Source of the DNA: Paenibacillus ihumii
Lineage (GTDB): Bacteria > Bacillota > Bacilli > Paenibacillales > Paenibacillaceae
Reading direction: 5' to 3'
Length of the DNA stretch: 64,000 bases
Assembly: GCF_001403875.1 (NCBI RefSeq)
Contig: NZ_LN884299.1
Location: 2,356,117 to 2,420,116 of the forward strand
How positions within the stretch are numbered: position 1 is the first letter of the stretch; the number at the start of each line of letters is the position of its first letter. Positions 61,124 to 64,000 of this stretch are shown one piece after another. The position numbers were made by a program, and so were the translations under genes. Under the pieces are notes generated by a model. That model saw only the letters and a program-made list of their open reading frames with translations. It made no database searches and was not told the origin of the DNA.

Positions 61124-62175
61124 CCGAGCATGGCAGCCTGCCGCTTGTAATGATCCTCAAGCACCAGGCAGGCCATCGCTTCAACGACCGGTATAATCCG
61201 CGGGCAAATGGATGGATCATGTCGGCCTTCCGTAATGATTTGCTGCTCCTCGCCTCGAATATTCATCGTTTGCTGAGGAACGGAAATCGACGAGGTTGGC
61301 TTAACGACGATGCGGAAGACGATTTCATTCCCCGTGCTAATCCCCCCGAGAATGCCGCCGGCATTATTGCTCAAAAATCCGGACGCATTCATCTCGTCGT
61401 TATGCTCGCTGCCCAGCATGCCCGCTGCAGCAAAACCCGCTCCAAACTCGATCCCTTTCACGGCACCGATCGAGAGCATCGCCTTGGCAAGCTCTGCATC
61501 CAGCTTATCGAAGACCGGCTCTCCCAGCCCTGCCTTTACGCCGCGGATTCGGCACTCTACAACGCCGCCGCAGCTGTCTCCCGCGGCTGCAAGCTGCTCT
61601 ACCCGTTCAATCATCCGCACGGCGGCATCCGGATCACAGGCCCGTACCGCATTCTGCTCGATGATTTCTTCATTAAAGGTCTCGCAGCGAATTCCGCCGA
61701 GCTCCTTCGTATAAGCTACCACTTGAACGCCGCGAAGCTCCAGCAGCCTGCGGGCGACTGCGCCGGCAGCCACTCTGCCCGCCGTCTCTCTGCCTGAAGC
61801 TCTGCCGCTGCCGCGGTGATCGCGGATTCCGTATTTTTGCAAATAGGTATAATCGGCATGTCCCGGACGAAAAGCATTTTGAATGTCGCTGTACGCCTCC
61901 GGCCGCATATCTTTGTTTTCCAGCATAATGAACAGCGGCGTTCCCGTAGTCTTCCCTTCAAACATGCCGGATTTAATGCTAATGATGTCGTACTCTTTGC
62001 GCGGCGTAGTCACCGAGGATTGCCCCGGCTTGCGGCGATCCATCTGAGCCTGAATGTAAGCCTCGGTCAGCTCTACTCCCGGTGTAACTCCATCTACAAT
62101 CACACCGACAGCCGCCCCGTGAGATTCTCCGAACGTCGTGATTTTGAACACTTCTCCGAATGTGTTTCCTGCCAT
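61120..62175 (-). CDS. aroC: Chorismate synthase
   Basis: A 351-residue FMN-dependent enzyme that converts 5-enolpyruvylshikimate-3-phosphate to chorismate, the last shikimate step. Signatures: FGESHGAAVGVIVDG, MDRRKPGQSS, RPGHADYTY, GSGRASGRETAGRVAAGAVAR, and the late GNEIVFRIVVKPTSSI and RHDPSICPRIIPVVEAMA. It is at the short end of the family, resembling the clostridial/proteobacterial form rather than the about 390-residue form usual in Bacilli aromatic operons, and it stands alone without other aro genes. ATG 62175 follows AGGGAGAG. It is divergent from a LysR gene. It may be a second, acquired copy under separate control; that needs the rest of the genome. Confidence 0.93.
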   Translation of the reverse strand: MAGNTFGEVFKITTFGESHGAAVGVIVDGVTPGVELTEAYIQAQMDRRKPGQSSVTTPRKEYDIISIKSGMFEGKTTGTPLFIMLENKDMRPEAYSDIQNAFRPGHADYTYLQKYGIRDHRGSGRASGRETAGRVAAGAVARRLLELRGVQVVAYTKELGGIRCETFNEEIIEQNAVRACDPDAAVRMIERVEQLAAAGDSCGGVVECRIRGVKAGLGEPVFDKLDAELAKAMLSIGAVKGIEFGAGFAAAGMLGSEHNDEMNASGFLSNNAGGILGGISTGNEIVFRIVVKPTSSISVPQQTMNIRGEEQQIITEGRHDPSICPRIIPVVEAMACLVLEDHYKRQAAMLG

Positions 62176-62223
62176 ATCGATCTCTCCCTCATTCTTCTAG
62201 GTTGACAGCTTCTTATATCTCTC

Positions 62224-62252
62224 ATTATAATTTGTTCATTGATATAAATGAA
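62224..62252 (-). promoter_or_regulatory. aroC: Candidate aroC promoter
   Basis: Minus-strand TATAAT (62224-62229) with TTCATT 17 bp upstream (62247-62252). The -10 is perfect and the -35 weak, fitting activation by the LysR protein bound just upstream. Confidence 0.5.
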
Positions 62253-62268
62253 ATCGAAATTTCACTGA

Positions 62269-62295
62269 GTTGATATAGACAATATTTATATCAAC
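62269..62295. promoter_or_regulatory. Perfect 9-9-9 inverted repeat, candidate LysR operator for aroC
   Basis: GTTGATATA and TATATCAAC flank a nine-base centre, giving a perfect 27-bp dyad between aroC and its divergent LysR gene. It lies directly upstream of the candidate aroC -35 box and about 58 bp before the LysR start, the usual place for a LysR recognition and autoregulation site. Confidence 0.65.
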
Positions 62296-62352
62296 TAATT
62301 ACAATGTTAATATTCACAAACTAAGGACATCCATATGACGGGGTGATAATAG

Positions 62353-63270
62353 ATGGAACAGATTCCCTTAAACCAAGTCAATATCGAGCTATATCGCATT
62401 TTTCTGCATACCGCACGCCTCGGCAATTTGACCAGGGCGGCCCAGCAGCTGCACATCACTCAGCCGTCCGTCAGCTATGCGATCAAGCAGCTCGAATCCC
62501 ATCTCCAGGTCAAACTGTTCGATCGCCTCTCCAAAGGAGTGAAATTAACGCCGGAAGGACAGGCATTGCTCGAATACGTAGAGCAATCCTTCGCCTTGCT
62601 TCACGCCGGCGAGCAGAAGATCGCCAATCTCCGAACATTATCCAGCGGCGAGCTTCGCGTCGGCGCAAGCGGACCAATGATCAAGCATCTTCTCCTGCCG
62701 GCGCTGGATCAATTTCACGGTGAATATCCCGAGGTCAGAATCCGCTTGTCCCAAGGCAAGAGCAGCGATATTCAGCACCAGCTGCTGGAGGGGAAAATCG
62801 ATATCGGGCTCGTCCATTTGCCGCTGAACGATGAGAGGCTTGTCTCTCATCATCTTATTTCACAGCAGTATATTTTTGTCGTCGGATCAGCCTATCGTCA
62901 CTTTTCCGCAAAGCCGCTTAAAGCAAGCGAGCTCCATCAAATCCCCCTGCTCTTGTTCTCCAAAGACAGCAGCACGCGTCATTTCGTCGAGAAATGGCTT
63001 CATGCCCTGGGAGTCGATGTCCAGGTCGACATTGAGCTGGGCAGCCTGGATATGCTGATCGAATTCGCCAAACGCGGCTATGGGGCCGCCTTCGTCGCCC
63101 GCTCCTTCGCTATCCCGGAACTGCACGCCGGAACGCTGTTCGAGCTGCAAATCGCCGAACCGATTCCCCTGCGCTCCATTGCAGTGGCGACGCGCCGGGA
63201 CATGTCGTTATCGATTAGTGCGAAGCAATTTATGGAGCTGTTGATTCAGTCTCTCAAAGCTTTACCGTAG
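62353..63270 (+). CDS. LysR-family regulator, divergent from aroC
   Basis: A 305-residue LysR-type regulator. The winged helix-turn-helix covers residues about 9-68 (IELYRIFLHTARLGNLTRAA, ITQPSVSYAIKQLE, VKLFDRLSKGVKLTPEG) and the effector domain follows from about 95 (GELRVGASGPMIKHLLLPAL, DIGLVHLPL, EFAKRGYGAAFVARSF), close to the CysL/YwfK-like and CynR-like class. ATG 62353 follows GGGGTGA. The spacer to aroC contains a perfect 9-9-9 inverted repeat of LysR type, so it probably controls aroC and itself. The effector is not known. The downstream gene for a 56-residue protein appears to have its own promoter. Confidence 0.9.
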   Translation: MEQIPLNQVNIELYRIFLHTARLGNLTRAAQQLHITQPSVSYAIKQLESHLQVKLFDRLSKGVKLTPEGQALLEYVEQSFALLHAGEQKIANLRTLSSGELRVGASGPMIKHLLLPALDQFHGEYPEVRIRLSQGKSSDIQHQLLEGKIDIGLVHLPLNDERLVSHHLISQQYIFVVGSAYRHFSAKPLKASELHQIPLLLFSKDSSTRHFVEKWLHALGVDVQVDIELGSLDMLIEFAKRGYGAAFVARSFAIPELHAGTLFELQIAEPIPLRSIAVATRRDMSLSISAKQFMELLIQSLKALP

Positions 63271-63314
63271 CACGTAATCGATTTTTAAATTTTAAAGTTC
63301 AAAGAAGATCATGT

Positions 63315-63344
63315 TTGTAATACAGTGCAAAGGGTAACTATAGA
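63315..63344 (+). promoter_or_regulatory. Possible promoter of the 56-residue protein
   Basis: TTGTAA (63315-63320), 18-bp spacer, TATAGA (63339-63344), 39 bases before the start codon. Moderate match to consensus. Confidence 0.4.
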
Positions 63345-63383
63345 TAGGGACAGAATCAACTTTGCCTAAAGAAGGAGGCTTCT

Positions 63384-63554
63384 ATGATGAACCAACGATC
63401 CGAAGATCAAGTCCGTAACAAACTGGATGAGCAAGGCGATTCTTTAGCCGAGAAGAAAAAAATCGAAAGCGGCAAGGATATTGAGCCGCAGGCTGAGGAA
63501 TGGGTGGCCAAGCCCGTTGCGTTTGTCGATAACGACGAATCCGGCGGCAAATAG
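63384..63554 (+). CDS. Small acidic hydrophilic protein, 56 residues
   Basis: A short reading frame with a very strong ribosome site (GAAGGAGG, five bases before ATG 63384). The protein is highly charged and has no hydrophobic stretch or Cys: MMNQRSEDQVRNKLDEQ opens it, followed by LAEKKKIESGKDIEP and ending VAFVDNDESGGK. I do not recognise a family. The ribosome site, a plausible promoter at 63315-63344 and the absence of any competing frame support a real gene. It lies between LysR and the truncated BIG2 gene and is oriented with LysR. It may be a small soluble stress or spore-associated protein, but nothing in the sequence proves that. Confidence 0.7.
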   Translation: MMNQRSEDQVRNKLDEQGDSLAEKKKIESGKDIEPQAEEWVAKPVAFVDNDESGGK

Positions 63555-63608
63555 GAAGCAGGAATCTAGCAGGTACTACGACGGGGATGCCCCCTTACTT
63601 TGCAAGAG

Positions 63609-63672
63609 CAAAAAAAATATACACCCACAGAGAGGACGGAGCTCATATCCCGTCCTGCTTCTTTGGGTGTAT
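63609..63672 (-). terminator. Terminator of the right-edge BIG2 gene
   Basis: On the minus strand ATACACCCA/TGGGTGTAT (outer, 63619-63627 with 63664-63672) and AGGACGG/CCGTCCT (inner, 63633-63639 with 63650-63656) form a two-part hairpin that ends in ATATTTTTTTT. It lies about 100 bases after the stop at 63772. Confidence 0.75.
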
Positions 63673-63771
63673 CTGTATATCTTCACGGATTCCCTGCTGC
63701 AGCGCCGTCTTCACTCCAAGGGTTGAGGGGAAGCAGCTCCGTTTTATTAAAACGTGGAGCCTCTGTTTTCG

Positions 63772-64000
63772 TTAGTAGACGTCAACTACCGCCGTCGCTT
63801 CAATTCCTTCATAAGTCGCCGTGATCACCGTACGCCCTTTTCCAAATCCCGTTATATTCCCTTCGGCATCTATAGTGATGATGTCAGGAACAGAGACCGT
63901 CAACAAGGCGTCTCGGGTAACGTCCCTATGTTGATCCCCTCGGCTGTAGATCACTGTCAAATCCAGCGTCTGGCCCACGGTCAGGCTGTATTCGCTGGAA
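63772..64000 (-). CDS. C-terminal fragment of a BIG2-domain secreted protein (5' end outside window)
   Basis: The last 76 codons of a minus-strand gene that enters from the right edge. The frame is open to the edge (SSEYSLTVGQTLDLTV) and closes with GKGRTVITATYEGIEATAVVDVY. It aligns by eye along its whole length with the last BIG2-like unit of the 56879-58471 protein (AEYSVNIGQPLDLVV ... IGRTALKVTYNGYEDTALLDVY), so the two genes are paralogs or share the same domain type. A terminator in the same direction lies at 63609-63672. The upstream domains are unknown. Confidence 0.8.
   Translation of the reverse strand, partial: SSEYSLTVGQTLDLTVIYSRGDQHRDVTRDALLTVSVPDIITIDAEGNITGFGKGRTVITATYEGIEATAVVDVY

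Noticed and set aside
1..64000. Insertion sequences or transposase genes that could explain the duplicated blocks
   Set aside because: No transposase motifs, terminal inverted repeats or target duplications were seen; the block boundaries lie inside homologous domains, which fits homologous recombination.

Overview
The window looks like a Paenibacillus-type genome (Firmicutes). Grounds: a LoaP-type NusG paralog beside a giant NRPS operon, secreted proteins with copper-amine-oxidase-type stalk domains and BIG2 domains, CatE-like dioxygenase, strong GGAGG ribosome sites and frequent TTG/GTG starts. The genus call is inference; no rRNA or tRNA gene is visible.

Region 1 (1-51.3 kb, all minus strand) is one very long biosynthetic operon running off the left edge. 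In transcription order: a type II thioesterase; NRPS-1 (AMP-ligase/FAAL-like, ketoreductase, carrier, then two elongation modules); NRPS-2 (four modules); NRPS-3 (three modules); a membrane di-iron desaturase/hydroxylase-like enzyme that overlaps the next gene; NRPS-4 (three modules); and NRPS-5 (only its first condensation domain is inside). NRPS-1 to NRPS-4 each end in an epimerization domain and a short acidic tail, and NRPS-2 to NRPS-5 each begin with a D-accepting type condensation domain, so protein order is expected to follow gene order. Specificity codes read by eye give: acyl starter - Thr - D-X - Val - Leu - (Tyr-like) - D-Leu - Leu - Val - Y - Leu - X' - D-Thr - further residues outside the window. 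X, X' and Y have codes I cannot assign. The product should be a long, hydrophobic, linear or cyclic acyl-peptide of at least 13 residues. A hydroxy-acid starter followed by Thr recalls the bogorol/brevibacillin class, but the residue order is different.

Region 2 (51.3-52.7 kb) is the control region: loaP, its own good promoter, and between loaP and the thioesterase a roughly 300-bp leader with a TATAAT box, small hairpins and a strong intrinsic terminator. This is the layout expected for processive antitermination of a >50-kb operon.

Region 3 (52.7-64 kb) is ordinary accessory or housekeeping DNA: a 14-TM-class MFS exporter; a catE-like extradiol dioxygenase under a tandem operator; a 13-bp tandem repeat array; a stalk-domain secreted protein; a secreted repeat/BIG2 protein, with a second member of its family cut by the right edge; a divergent thrC/LysR pair; a divergent aroC/LysR pair; and a 56-residue acidic protein.

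The NRPS genes show strong signs of recent internal recombination: 1.1-2.1 kb near-identical blocks, a Leu adenylation domain that appears to be a core/C-terminal chimera, and a 33-bp coding minisatellite expanded inside three Leu adenylation domains. One epimerization domain carries a His-to-Gln change in its catalytic motif compared with its near-identical twin.
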